From Cercis canadensis (taxonomy: Eukaryota; Streptophyta; Magnoliopsida; Fabales; Fabaceae): a stretch of 64,000 nucleotides of DNA. The position numbers were made by a program, and so were the translations under genes. Below the pieces are notes generated by a model, which saw only the letters and a program-made list of their open reading frames with translations, ran no database searches and was not told where the DNA came from. Positions 23,755-34,480 of this stretch are shown in pieces. The stretch lies in NCBI GenBank assembly GCA_003255065.1, contig QAOA01007117.1, positions 174,854 to 238,853 on the forward strand, given 5' to 3'. How positions within the stretch are numbered: position 1 is the stretch's first letter; the number at the start of each line of letters is the position of its first letter.

Positions 23755-25567
23755 ATGAGTGAAAAGTGTACTGTATAAAAAGTGTGTTTATCACTTAGAT
23801 CAAGAACAATAACTATCATAGAGGAAAATCAGGAACATGGTCCTAATCTTGAGAGTGAATTCGATGAATTGAAATCTTGTATGAATGAAATGATGAAACT
23901 TTTCACTGAGAGCCTGAAGTTGAAGGCTATGGCTATGGGACCAAGTAGTGTCAACATCCCTCCAGTTTCCAATGTAGCGCCTTTGTGAACATATCCATCA
24001 AATGAGGCAACTTCTGCAACTTTTGCTCCAATATGGGGAATGCCTCCGTAGATGATGCCTTCTGCAAATATGGTATAAGGGTGTGATTTAAGTTCAACAA
24101 TTCCTCTTGCTATCCAACTAGCTAATGTCGTGCATGCCATCTCATTACTGTTCCTGGGCCCATTTTTCCTACCAATGGAAGCTCCATTCAGTCCAAATGA
24201 AAATCAGGGAGGGGGGGCGTCTATACATACACTCATCCAATTACCCACCATACTTCCCCTTTTAATGCACAAGAGGTCTTAGAAACAGTTCTTTTTGGAA
24301 AAGAGAAAGAAGAGTTAAAAAAGGAGAGGCAGATGGTCGAATCAATGGAGAAAAAACAAGTACTGTTGGAAGAGCAGATTAAGATGTTGCAAGGAACAGG
24401 AGCATATGGGTTAGTGGACATTGATGAACTTTCCCTAACACCTGAAATTATTCTCCCAAAAGATTGTAAAATTCTTGAGTTTGTCCGCTATGATGGAACA
24501 ACCAATCCTCGCCTTCACTTGAAATCCTATTGCACTATTATGTCCATTGGTTAAGAGATGAGAAGTTATTTATACACTTTTTCCTAGAGAGTTTGACTAG
24601 TCTTGCTTCAGATTGGTATTTGCATATGAATCACTTCAAGATTTACACATGGAGAGAGCTGACTAATGTTTTCTTAAAGCAATATAGTTTTAATGATAAC
24701 ATAGCTCCTACTAGAGCTCAATTGGGATCATGCATAAAGAAGAAAGTGAGAGTTTTAAACAATATGCTCAAAAGTGGAGGAATCTAGCAGCCCAAGTTTA
24801 ACCTCCATTGTTGGATTCTGAAATAATTCACTATTTCATGAATACTTTGCATTTCCCTTATGTTGAATTGATGGTAGTAGCTGTTTATAAAGACTTATCT
24901 GAGTTGATCAAGGCTGGAGAGAGTTGAAGAGATGAACCGAACAAGAAAATTATCATTCTTAAGAAGAGAAAATGATAATAATGGCCAAAAGAAGGAAGAG
25001 TCATCTGGGAAGAAAGAAGGAGAGGTAAATTGGGTACATTCACTTAGGCCACCATCATTGTTTCAAGCTCAAGACTTGTATTATTCATCGAATCCCACTT
25101 TCCCACCTCCTTACCAAGTTAATGTAATCCCACCATCTTATCATTCATATCAACCTAATTTTCCATCATTCTATACACCTTACCAAAATTCTCCTCAAGG
25201 ATACCATGTTCCTAAAGTACCATTGGTGATTAAGTCTAATCATGGACAACCTAAAGGATCTCGGAAGAATTATGCTTTTCCTAATTTAAGAATGACCAAT
25301 TTGGAATTGTACTTGCAGCTACTAGAAGCACAAGTAATGACACCACAACCAGTGAAACCATTAGAACCTCCATTCCCTACAAGCTACAATTCACATCTTA
25401 GTTGTGCATTCCATAATGATGTGTTAGGACATTCAATTGAAGATTGCAATGTTTTTAAAGACCGTGTGCTACGGTTGATCAAGGCTGGGGTTGTAAAAGT
25501 AAAATATGAAAATGGAGTGCCAATTTTGATTATTAGCCCTTTGCCAAATCATAAGGTGCAAGTGTGA
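23755..25567 (+). pseudogene. Ogre-type gag pseudogene
   Basis: Plus-strand gag of an Ogre/Tat retrotransposon broken by several stops and frameshifts. In order: an N-terminal helical part (23782-23988); a coiled segment with EEQIKMLQGTG (24333-24420); the segment ILEFVRYDGTTNPRLHLKSY (about 24470-24530), typical of the Ogre gag core; then DEKLFIHFFLESLTSLASDWY (in parts, about 24557-24627), which is the Retrotrans_gag fold; and a C-terminal Pro/Tyr-rich region ending with CAFHNDVLGHSIEDC (about 25408-25452), the metal-binding-like motif of these gags. The last 211-codon frame (24932-25567) is still open. No protease or pol follows. Confidence 0.75.
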
Positions 25568-27439
25568 AAGATTCTATTTCAAGTGCAAATGGATAGGTTA
25601 GAGGAGATCATCAAGTGGATTTTCATTAGTTCAAGGCTTTTCTCAGTTGTTAATGTTTATTTTGTCAAAGTCTTGCTATGGACCTTATTTTATTTGACTT
25701 CATTAATGTAATGATCATGCGTTCTCATTCACCATCTTTCTTTTTCTAATTATCTTTCAAAGACTTCTTTTCATATTTTTTTAAAAAAAAACCTTCGTGA
25801 GTCTTTCCTTTGAGGAGTTAGAATTGATGCAAAAATGATAAAGTTAAGAATGATGGAAACTCAAGACCTCATAACAAAATGATTTCCAAGAACATTATGA
25901 GCTCCACAAGCAAACTTTTCCAATGATCAGAGACATTTTTTTGTTCTCCCAAACATTGCGGAGTATCCTTAGTCACCTATTTGAGCTTGAAGAAGTAGTT
26001 CATTTCTTAATTTTCGAATTCATGTACTCCCTTGGGAAAAGTAGAACTCCAACAAGTTTTTATGACAACATTCAAATGCTAAGAAAGATTATTTCCTTTC
26101 TTCTATCCAAACACATTATATCCCTTGTCAAACCACTTTGAACTTTAAATTCTTTCTTTGTACCTGATGAAAATCGTACTCCGGGTACAATGAGAATAAA
26201 CTTGCAAAAAATGTCTTTGAAATGTCAATGGACTTTCCAAAGAGATCTCAAGTGATTGAAAAATAGAAGCAAAAAAAAAATCAAAGAAAAAGGAAAGAGA
26301 GGAAAATCCTCTAAAAGGAGAAAGAAAAGTCTAATAAAAAAAAAATCCCCCAAAGGTGGATAGAAGAGTAATAAAGGCAATCCATGTGACAAAAATGAGA
26401 AGAAGAAGACCTCAAGTTATGGAAAACAAGATTTTCATTGTTGTCCCAACATCAAGTATTTGGGCATTTATATCCTTTCTTTTATTAGTCATATCTTACA
26501 TCCCTAAAACTCCATTACAGCCCATGAGAATTCTCTTGGAAATTGAATGTTGGCATAAAACTCTATTGGAGTTAGGGATTGAAGAAAAATGAGTAATAAG
26601 GTAAGGGAAAAAAAATAAAAATTCGAGCCTTTATCCTTTCATTTCAAACAAAAGAGAAACTTTTCATCTTAAGACCCCATTACAAGCTTTTAAAGATCTC
26701 CTTGAGAATTGGTTTGCTTAAATCATAAACTGGGGCAAAATTTATCATAAAAAATTTTGGTTTTCAAAAAAAAAAAAGTGAAACTAAGGTCAAGTCTGAC
26801 TCAAGAAAAATCTCTTTTGTGTCAATTGCAATTTTTCAGAGAGAATGTCTTTAAATCCTTGCCACTAGAGCAAAATTTCATTCGTCAAGTTTGCAAGTCG
26901 TCATAACCATTGAAATTAGGGTTGTATATCCTAACTTTTTCCTGCATGATCCTCCCCAGTGCTTAACACTGGAGCAAATTTTCATTGCTCAAAATTTATT
27001 TCTTGCACAACTTTGTCATGGACAAGTTGATCTTTGCATTAATCAAGGGGCATAGGTCGTGCTCCTCTAAATCATTTCTTCACCACTCTGTTATTTCTTG
27101 AATGCATGACTCATCGCACTAATTTTGTCAAATAAAATAAGAGTGGCTCCTACTCAATTGACATGACAAGCATTGGCAATTGAAGGACTGTTTCAAAGCA
27201 CTACTATGATCCTGTCAAAAGATTAACACTGATAAAAATCCATGCATAAAGTAGTTCCTTGGATTAGTTCTAAACTATGGCGTTATTTTGATTAGGATAA
27301 ATTTTCTTTGGGCAAGCAAGTCATGTTGCATTTTTTAGAATCATTAAACATTTTTTGGTCTTTAATCTCTTTGAGATTTGATTTTTAAAAAACAAAAAAA
27401 AAAAAAACAGAAAAAAGAAGAGAAAGAGAGAAGAAAGAA
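25568..27439 (+). other. Non-coding remainder of the Ogre element, pol deleted
   Basis: About 1.9 kb of AT-rich sequence with A-rich tracts. No RT, RNase H or integrase motif was seen in any frame. Two open frames (25923-26141 and 26356-26592) show no recognisable domain. Confidence 0.45.
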
Positions 27440-27975
27440 TTAAAACTCATGTATTACCATTTCAGTCAACTCGACAATCTAGTCGAGGTTTCCATTATGC
27501 ATTTACTTGACATTTTGGTCAAGGTCTGATGGTCCGTCACTGTTTTTAAAATTTCATGTCAATCTCAATTTTATCACTCGACAGTCCAGTCGAGGTTTTC
27601 ATTTTGCATTTACTTGATAGTTCGATCAAGGTTTAACAGTCCGTCCAAATTTTCAAAATTTTCCTACCAATTTAATCAATCAACAGTCCGATTGAGATTT
27701 CCATTTTGCATTTACTTGACAGTATGGTTAAGGTCTGACAGTCCGTCAAAGTTTTTAAAATTTCATGCCAATCTCAATTTCATTCACTTGACAGTCTGGT
27801 TGAGATTTTTATTTGCATATATTTGACAATTCGGTCAAGCTCTGATGGTCCGTCAGAGTTTTTAAAATTTCATGTCAATCTCAATTTCATTCACTCAACA
27901 GTTTGATTGAGATTTTTATTTGCATATATTTGACAATTCAGTCAAGGTTTGACGGTTCGTCAGAGTTTTAAATTC
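27440..27975 (+). repeat. Minisatellite with about 105-109-bp unit, five copies
   Basis: Each unit contains CTCGACAGTCCAGTCGAGG or a variant, then TTTGCATTTACTTGACA, GGTCAAGGTCTGA.GGTCCGTC and TTTTAAAATTTCATG (variants). Unit starts are near 27466, 27575, 27678, 27784 and 27892. Tandem repeats in the 3' untranslated region are a known trait of Ogre-type elements. Confidence 0.8.
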
Positions 27976-28440
27976 TTGTCGGCTTCCGAGTGAAAGATCT
28001 CGGTGCTTTTAAATTCCTTTCAGCTCCCGGGTGAAAGATCTCAGTGCTTTTAAATTTCTGTCAGCTCCCGGGTTAAAGATCTCGGTGCTTTTAAATTTTG
28101 TCGGCTCCCAAGTGAAAGATCTCGGTGCTTTTAAATCCTATCGGCTCCCGAGTGAAAGATCTCAGTGCCTTTAAATCTTGTCGGCTCCCGAGTGAAAGAT
28201 CTCGGTGCTTTTAAATTCATGTTGGCTTCTTGAAATTCTGTAGGCTCCCGAGTGAAAGATCTTAGTGCTTTTAAATTCTTGTCGGCTCCTGGGTGAAAGA
28301 TCTCGGTATTTTTAAATTTTGTTGGCTCCCGAGTAAAAGATCTCGGTGCTTTTAAATTCCTGTTGTCTTCCGGGTGAAAGATCTCAATGCTTTTAAATTA
28401 TTGTCGGCTCTCGGGTGAAAGATCTCGATGCTCTTAAATT
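27976..28440 (+). repeat. Minisatellite with about 41-43-bp unit, about 11 copies
   Basis: Unit: TCGGCTCCCGAGTGAAAGAT followed by CTCGGTGCTTTTAAATTCTTG with small changes; one unit near 28210 carries an internal disruption. It follows directly on the longer-period array. Confidence 0.9.
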
Positions 28441-28568
28441 TCTTTGTCATTTTTGAGTGTTCTGGACAAAATACTTGTATTTTGTCTTTACATATTTCTT
28501 ATACTAAAACACGACAAGCGAGAGCTTATCATGTTTTATCTATAAGAAAACACGCAAAGAAGGGCAAC

Positions 28569-28870
28569 TATAGACACTGTATTTTGTTCTTTTTCATGGT
28601 ATAAATTTTTTTGAAAAAAAAAAGAGATAAATTCTTAATTTTTAATTAGTGATTTTTATTTTGTTTGGTCTTTTGTAACGAAGTAAACCCTAGGTCTAGT
28701 CTATTATTAGTGTAGCCCATTTGGCTCACTCAGCAATAATTAATTTTTTACAAATAACAAATAAATCAAAAGTTAGAAAAAGAATTTTGTAAATTGGTTT
28801 TTGTGTCACTAGATCTAAGGGCACAAATAAGAGAGCAAGGAATAGATTTCCTCCTTTCCCCATTAGTTTA
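28569..28870 (+). repeat. Start of the 3' LTR of the Ogre element (truncated)
   Basis: After a purine-rich AAAGAAGGGCAAC, the sequence TATAGACACTGTATTTTG begins; Ogre-type 3' LTRs begin TGTAGACAC after such a tract, so the terminal TG has become TA. The far end is not found; Helitron-related sequence appears further right. Confidence 0.5.
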
Positions 28871-29829
28871 AATCCATACATTATCCTTATAAATCATTTT
28901 GTTATATTACACATGTTTAACTAGCTAACCATGTAGCCGCCAAAGAAGTGAGAGCCTCAAGGATATCCATTACATGACAAAAGCATGGAAGATATCAAGA
29001 TAATAATAAGGGTTTACCACCTTTAGAAAATTTGTATAGTTTTTAAAATGTTTACATGCCTTATTTTTATTTATTCTATCAATCTTAATGTTACAGAAAA
29101 CACGCTAGTTGTGGTCAGACTACTATTGAGTCTTCAAAAAAACTTCCCAAGCAGCAGAACACACATTCTTTGGGGATATTAGGAGTTTCACTAAGCATTA
29201 ACGGTGGTTCGTGGAGCGATCCTACCCTACCAACATGCAGCACAAGAGTAAATAATTGTGGGAGGGACTTAAGTAAGGGAAGTGGAATTCTACAATTGCT
29301 ATAGCCAAACATATTTTATTTTGATGAAATTCAATGTGTTAATGAGGAAATACTCAACCATAATGATATGTCATCCATGGAACCTAATACATGTATGTAT
29401 TATATATGATAATTACTTTATTGCTCATTTCCTTATCATTGTTGCAAAAAATATAGTATTCATACCCCGAGTAAAAATATAAGCATTTCACTATCAAATA
29501 CAATACTTGCAATGTGTGCAGTTGAAAACAATAGTGACTCTTTGGATAATTTAAATACTCCTGCTAATGATGGAGGTATGCATAAATATATTGTGACATT
29601 GACCTTTTAAAAAAAGTTATGTATATATGTTGGCTAACATATCAGACACTCTAGTTAATACGGATGAAGATGTTGAGGATATATTGACCGATGCAATCAA
29701 CAATATGAATAATCCTACAAATGATGGTCCACATGAAGGTAATTCAAAAATAATAACAATTTTTTTTTTCATTATATAGAGATTCGTACAATGAGATTCA
29801 ATATTATTCCAACACCCATAATAAATTTT
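28871..29829 (+). other. Region upstream of the Helitron Rep, possible 5' exons
   Basis: No sure feature. Two stretches, 29521-29573 and 29640-29739, read as acidic, Asn-rich segments ending before GT (VENNSDSLDNLN and DTLVNTDEDVEDILTDA). They could be N-terminal exons of the Helitron protein that follows, which often has poorly conserved N-termini. Confidence 0.3.
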
Positions 29830-32800
29830 GTATCAACACACATGGTACTATGATATTGGGGATCCGGTTTGGTTGTGTGAGTCTTATGGAACATTGCTTT
29901 GGTATAATAAAAGACTTTTGAAATGGAGAAATTTAAAAAAAAACCAAATTTTGGGGTCTACTGTATTCAAGGAAAGATAAAGATTCCATTGTTAGAAGAT
30001 CCATCATGTACTCTATTTGGATTGTTGCACGAAACTGATGCAAGGAGCATCAAATTTGTTCGAAACATTAGGGCATATAGCATGATGTTTTGTTTTACAT
30101 CTCTCGGTGGACGAATTGACAATCAATTTAATATGCAGCAAGGAGTAAAGATGTTCCGAATGAGTGGTCAGAACTATCATTCAATTGGGGACTTGGTACC
30201 AAGAGAAGGATCCGAACCTAAATTTGCACAATTGTATATTTATGATACAAATAATGAGGTCTTAAACCGTATACGAGCATATAGGTTGGTATAATTTAAT
30301 TTCATTCTTTACAGATTAAAACCTCATATATTACATTAATACTACCTACAAATAATTCTATCTAACTTCATATAACTTATGTTGCAATCATTCCGATGAA
30401 TCCTCCAAAAAAAATATGCATTTATTGTGGAGGATTTAAGGAAGATGCTTGGTGACCACAATGTCCTAGCAAAATCGTTCAGGAACGCAAGAGAGAGGCT
30501 TTGCTCTAATCCATTTGCCAACATAAGAATAAGGCAAATCGCAAAACAGGGATCAGATGGAATGACACGTAACAAGCCTACTTTCGATGAAATTGTTGTT
30601 TTGATAGTTGGAGATGTTGATAGCCTTCTTGCTGGCCGAGATATTGTAATTGAAAGAATGACAAGAGCACTCCAATGGATAAACGAATTGCATCCTGCTT
30701 ATTTTGCGTTGCAATATCCACTTCTGTTTCTATATGCCGATGATGGGTACAAGGAAGACATTCCATTAAGGGAATTGAACAAACCCAGTACAAATAAAAG
30801 GATAAATGTGTCCATTAGAGAGTGCTTTGCATTCAGAATCTTTGATAGAATAGGTGAGGCTAGAACGTTACTATTATCCAGGAAATTATTCCAGCAGTTT
30901 TTAGTTGATACTTACACCATGATAGAATCATCGAGATTGAAATATATCTAGTTTAATCAAACTGCCCTCAAAGCAGAAATGTACAACCTTATAAAGATTC
31001 TACTTACAAGGGACATTGTCATATCATCTGTAGAAAAATGTATAGTCTTGTCATCATCATTTACTGGTGCCAGGATTGCATGTCAATATGCTTGTGGGTT
31101 GGATATTCAGACTTATTTATCACATATACATGTAATCCCGGTTGGTCGAAAATATAGAGGTATGTTAATGACAGGGCACTGAGTACGGAGGACAGACCAT
31201 ATATTTTATCCAGAGTATTTAAAATAAAGTTGGATGAGCTCATCAGGGACTTAAAGCAACGATAGTTGTTTGGCTGGGTCAAGGCATGTATGAAACTCGA
31301 CAATAATCTGCATACACTTACTAATTATTATTCATATCATTAGTATAGATAAGTATGACTATCACAATATGTTGTTTGGAAGTGGTATACACAATTGAGT
31401 TTCAGAAACATGGATTACCTCGTGCTCACATATTATTATTCTTACACACCGGCGATGAACATCAAACCCCAAATGATATCGATAAAATAATATCTACTGA
31501 AATTCCTGATAAGGAGTTGGATCCCATCTTATATAAAATTATTGGTGATTGCATAATTCATGGCTCATGTGGTGTGGCGAATAAAAATTCACCGTGTATG
31601 CAGAATAATGTATGCATGAGACATTTTCCTAAGAGGTATGTAGAGAGGATGACAATCGAAAATGATAGACACCCTTACTATAGAAGAAAAGATGATGACA
31701 AGATCCTCGATAAGAAATGAGTACTTCTTAATAATAGGTAAATCTAATTTTATCAGTTTCCTTAATTGCTTCTAACATAGTTGAACTACTTTTATATCAA
31801 TAATATGTACATATCAACCACTAATACTCATGATAACTAGGTACGTTGTTATGTACAACCCCTCTCTCCTATTGAAGTACAATGCACACATTAATGTCAA
31901 GTGGTGTAATCAATTAAGAGCCATCAAATATATATTCAAATACATAAACAAGGGATATGATCGCATCATATCAATCTTCTACCAATCACTTGATAATAAT
32001 CAACAAGTGGAATGCGTGGATGAAATTAAGATTTACTACAATTGCAGGTTTGTGTCCGCATGTGAGGCGGCATGGAGAATATTTTCATACGATATGCAAC
32101 ACAAGGATCCACCCGTAGAGGGAATGTCGATTCATCTTCAAGATGAGAAGGTAGTGGTTTTTAAAGAGAATGAAAACATTGATAATGTCATGAAAAGGCA
32201 TGGTGTTAAGATGACTAAATTCTTAGCATGATTTGAGGTAAATAAGAAATACCCACATGCTAGGCATTTAACATATGCTGAGTTCCCCAATTATTTCGTG
32301 TGGAAGCAAAATGATAAGGAATGGGTGTCGAGGTAGAGAGAATTTGCTGTTGGGAGGCTATTTTATGTCCCCTTGGGTGTGGTGAGCTGTATTACATGAG
32401 ATTTCTACTAAACGCTTAGAGAGGTTGTACATGTTACGATTACATTAGGACCGTAAATGGTGTTATGTATGATACGTTCCAATCAGCGTGTTATGCACTT
32501 GGTCTACTCAACGTTGACAAGGGATTTATTGAAGGTATAAGATAGGTGAGTACATGGGGTTTTGACAAATACCTAAGAAACCTGTTTGTGACCCTATTAC
32601 TATCAAATAGTATATCAAGTCCTGAAGTAGTGTGGGAAGGTACTTGGAAAATGATGGCTAATGATATCCTTCACAAACAACAGAGTTTGTTTAATAATCC
32701 AAGTACAAATTACCTTAATAACAAAAATATGTTTTACTTTTCATATTTATTACTTTTTTTTTATTTTGTTTATCTATTTTAGGTCTAAGAATGAGTGACG

Positions 32801-33000
32801 ATGCTCTTAGAAATCATATGTTGGCTGAGATTGAAAAGCTGCTACAAAACTATAGCAAGAGCCTCAATGACTTCCCAAACATGTCATTGGCAACATGTTT
32901 GAATACTCTGATAGGGAAAAACAAGCTCCTGTACGATAAGCTAAATTATGATAGAGAAAACCTAACACAGGAGCATACTGACATTTTCTTAAGGAGGGAG
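29830..33000 (+). pseudogene. Helitron Rep/helicase gene, N-terminal (Rep) part, dead
   Basis: Helitron transposase: the Rep (HUH endonuclease) part that would nick and rejoin one strand. In order: YYDIGDPVWLCES (about 29850); KFKKKPNFG to IRAYSMMFCFTSLGGRIDNQ (29923-30120); SGQNYHSIGDLVPREGSEPK with FAQLYIYDTNNEV (to 30265); the Helitron_like_N region with HPAYFALQYPLLFLYADDG (30427-30951); an SSFTGAR segment (about 31060); YTIEFQKHGLPRAHILLFLH (31385-31445); the two-tyrosine motif AIKYIFKYINKG (about 31920-31955); and the linker before the helicase (32791-33000). Breaks: a frameshift in the A9 run near 29935, stops near 30951, 31180 and 32230, and a deletion around 31200. The HUH motif, normally HAH, is RAH here (31421-31429), so catalysis would fail. 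Confidence 0.85.
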
Positions 33001-33745
33001 AAAAGGGAGCAGATGGAGAAGGAGAAATTAGGATTTCTTGCCTGTTCCTTTCCCTCAAGAGTCCCAATTTGCTCTCTCATTGTTACAACTTGTAAATGGT
33101 TGAGGATTTGGGCTTGCAGTTGAAGTTAAAGACCAGAAATTTAGAGAGTGAACATTAAAGGACTGTTCGGTTTGATGCTTGTTGTTGATTCAGTAGAGAG
33201 GCAAAGACGGAGAGAACCAGAAAGAACTTACNTAGGATTTCTTGCCTGTTCCTTTCCCTCAAGAGTCCCAATTTGCTCTCCCATTGTTACAACTTGTAAA
33301 TGGTTGAGGATTTGGGCTTGCAGTTGAAGTTGAAGACCAGAAATTTAGAGAGTGAACATTAAAGGACTGTTCGGTTTGATGCTTGTTGTTGATTCAGTAG
33401 AGAGGCAAAGACGGAGAGAACCAGAAAGAACTTACGAGAGGGAGAAGGAGACAACTAAGGGAATTGTTCAGCAAGGAGAAGGAAAGGGCTAAGGGACATA
33501 GGGTTTAAAAGGCTTCTAAAATGACATAGTTTTGGTGTATAAAAAATATAATAATATATATTTATATCGATTTAGTTTTTCTTCGATTTTTCTTCATTGA
33601 AATTGAAAACTGAACCGACCCCCTCGGTTTTTTCAGCTACAAGAACCAAGAACCGAAATGACCCCTTCGATTTGGTTTTGTTTCCCTCTAGTTCGGTTCA
33701 ATTCAGTCGGTTTGGTCAGTTTGACTGGTTTGGCTTACACCCCTA
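33000..33745 (-). mobile_element. hAT-like element, one end (inverted segment)
   Basis: At 33745 the plus strand ends GGCTTACACCCCTA, giving on the minus strand a terminal TAGGGGTGTAAGCC. Next to it stands CTAATGAA (33746-33753), reverse complement TTCATTAG. The other end of what looks like the same element is at 40205 (TTACACTTCTA, then CTCATTAG). The 8-bp TSDs match in 7 of 8 bases and the ends pair as TAG..GTGTAA, both hAT traits. The body is rich in AACCGAACC-type words, with no transposase. Its left limit here is the presumed inversion breakpoint. Confidence 0.6.
33030..33430 (-). pseudogene. Possible captured 5' end of a host gene (with uncollapsed duplicate)
   Basis: On the minus strand the sequence looks like a plant 5' leader (CT-rich, then about 60 bases of mixed sequence) followed by an ATG and GEQIGTLEGKEQARNP before the frame runs into a CT-rich stretch. 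The copy 33233-33434 keeps the ATG context; in the copy 33031-33231 the second codon differs. The two copies are separated by one n (33232) and are probably one locus. No parent gene is recognised; it could equally be non-coding hAT sequence. Confidence 0.3.
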
Positions 33746-33753
33746 CTAATGAA

Positions 33754-33960
33754 CATATCACCTTTCAAATATCTTGCATAATGACATTTGATACTTGCAA
33801 GTTTGTAGTATTATATCTAGCAATAGAATATTCTTCAAATTGAAATGGTCTATAAACAATCACTATTTTCCGAAAAAAGTAATGGAAGAAAAAAAAAATA
33901 GAATAAAAGCTCAAAAGGCTTTAGTAAAAATGAAACAAAATCAATATTCTAACAATTGTA
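33754..33960 (-). mobile_element. Helitron 3'-region fragment, inverted
   Basis: Reverse complement of the Helitron block at about 13650-13860 (for example minus-strand TTTTTACTAAAGCC, AGATATAATACTACAAACTTG, AAATGTCATTATGC). It stops exactly where the hAT-like element and its TSD begin; the following Helitron sequence is found in plus orientation after the other TSD at 40206. Confidence 0.7.
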
Positions 33961-34480
33961 AATACTAGATTTCTATCTATATTATTAACAAAATGATCAT
34001 TAATTAAGATGGACCCAAGAAAGTCCACCTATGACCTAAAAGAGGCCTAATAAGAAAGAGCTCCAAAGGGAATTTAAGCCGTGGAACCCCAGTTCGAAGT
34101 TGGTCCAACCACAGCTCTTAATTGGTCCAATGGCACCACTTTAAGAGAAGCCACTTTGCTGTTGTGGCTCCTAAGACTGCCCTTACCAAGTGCTTCCTGA
34201 GCTAAACAAAGTGTCTGGGTACTTAGCAACGCCCTTGAGAGCATCCCCAAGTAGAGAAGGCTGATGCCTTGCTCCTCTAGCTGCAGTCTTTACTCCCTGG
34301 AGGTAGCTTCTTTATCATGACTAAGGCTAGGACACCCCTTGGTCATGCCTTGAGGCCTGTAGGCCTCACCCTTATTGAGCCCTGCTCGTGCTGTAGCTCT
34401 AGGCCATTATAAGAGGCCACATAAGTACCAGGGAATCCAACAATGGTAAGTGGTTTGGTTGGATTTGGGTTAAGGTAAAA
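33961..34480 (-). other. Unassigned sequence between helicase and Helitron 3' block
   Basis: GC-richer than its surroundings (34100-34440), with no recognised coding frame. By position it would be the 3' untranslated part of the Helitron gene or captured DNA. A plus-strand TCTATATTATTAACAAAATG at 33976 resembles a Helitron 5' end, but its downstream sequence does not match the other copies. Confidence 0.3.

Noticed and set aside
33976-33995. Helitron 5' end candidate TCTATATTATTAACAAAATG
   Set aside because: Downstream sequence does not match any Helitron copy in the window; may be chance, so not annotated as an end.
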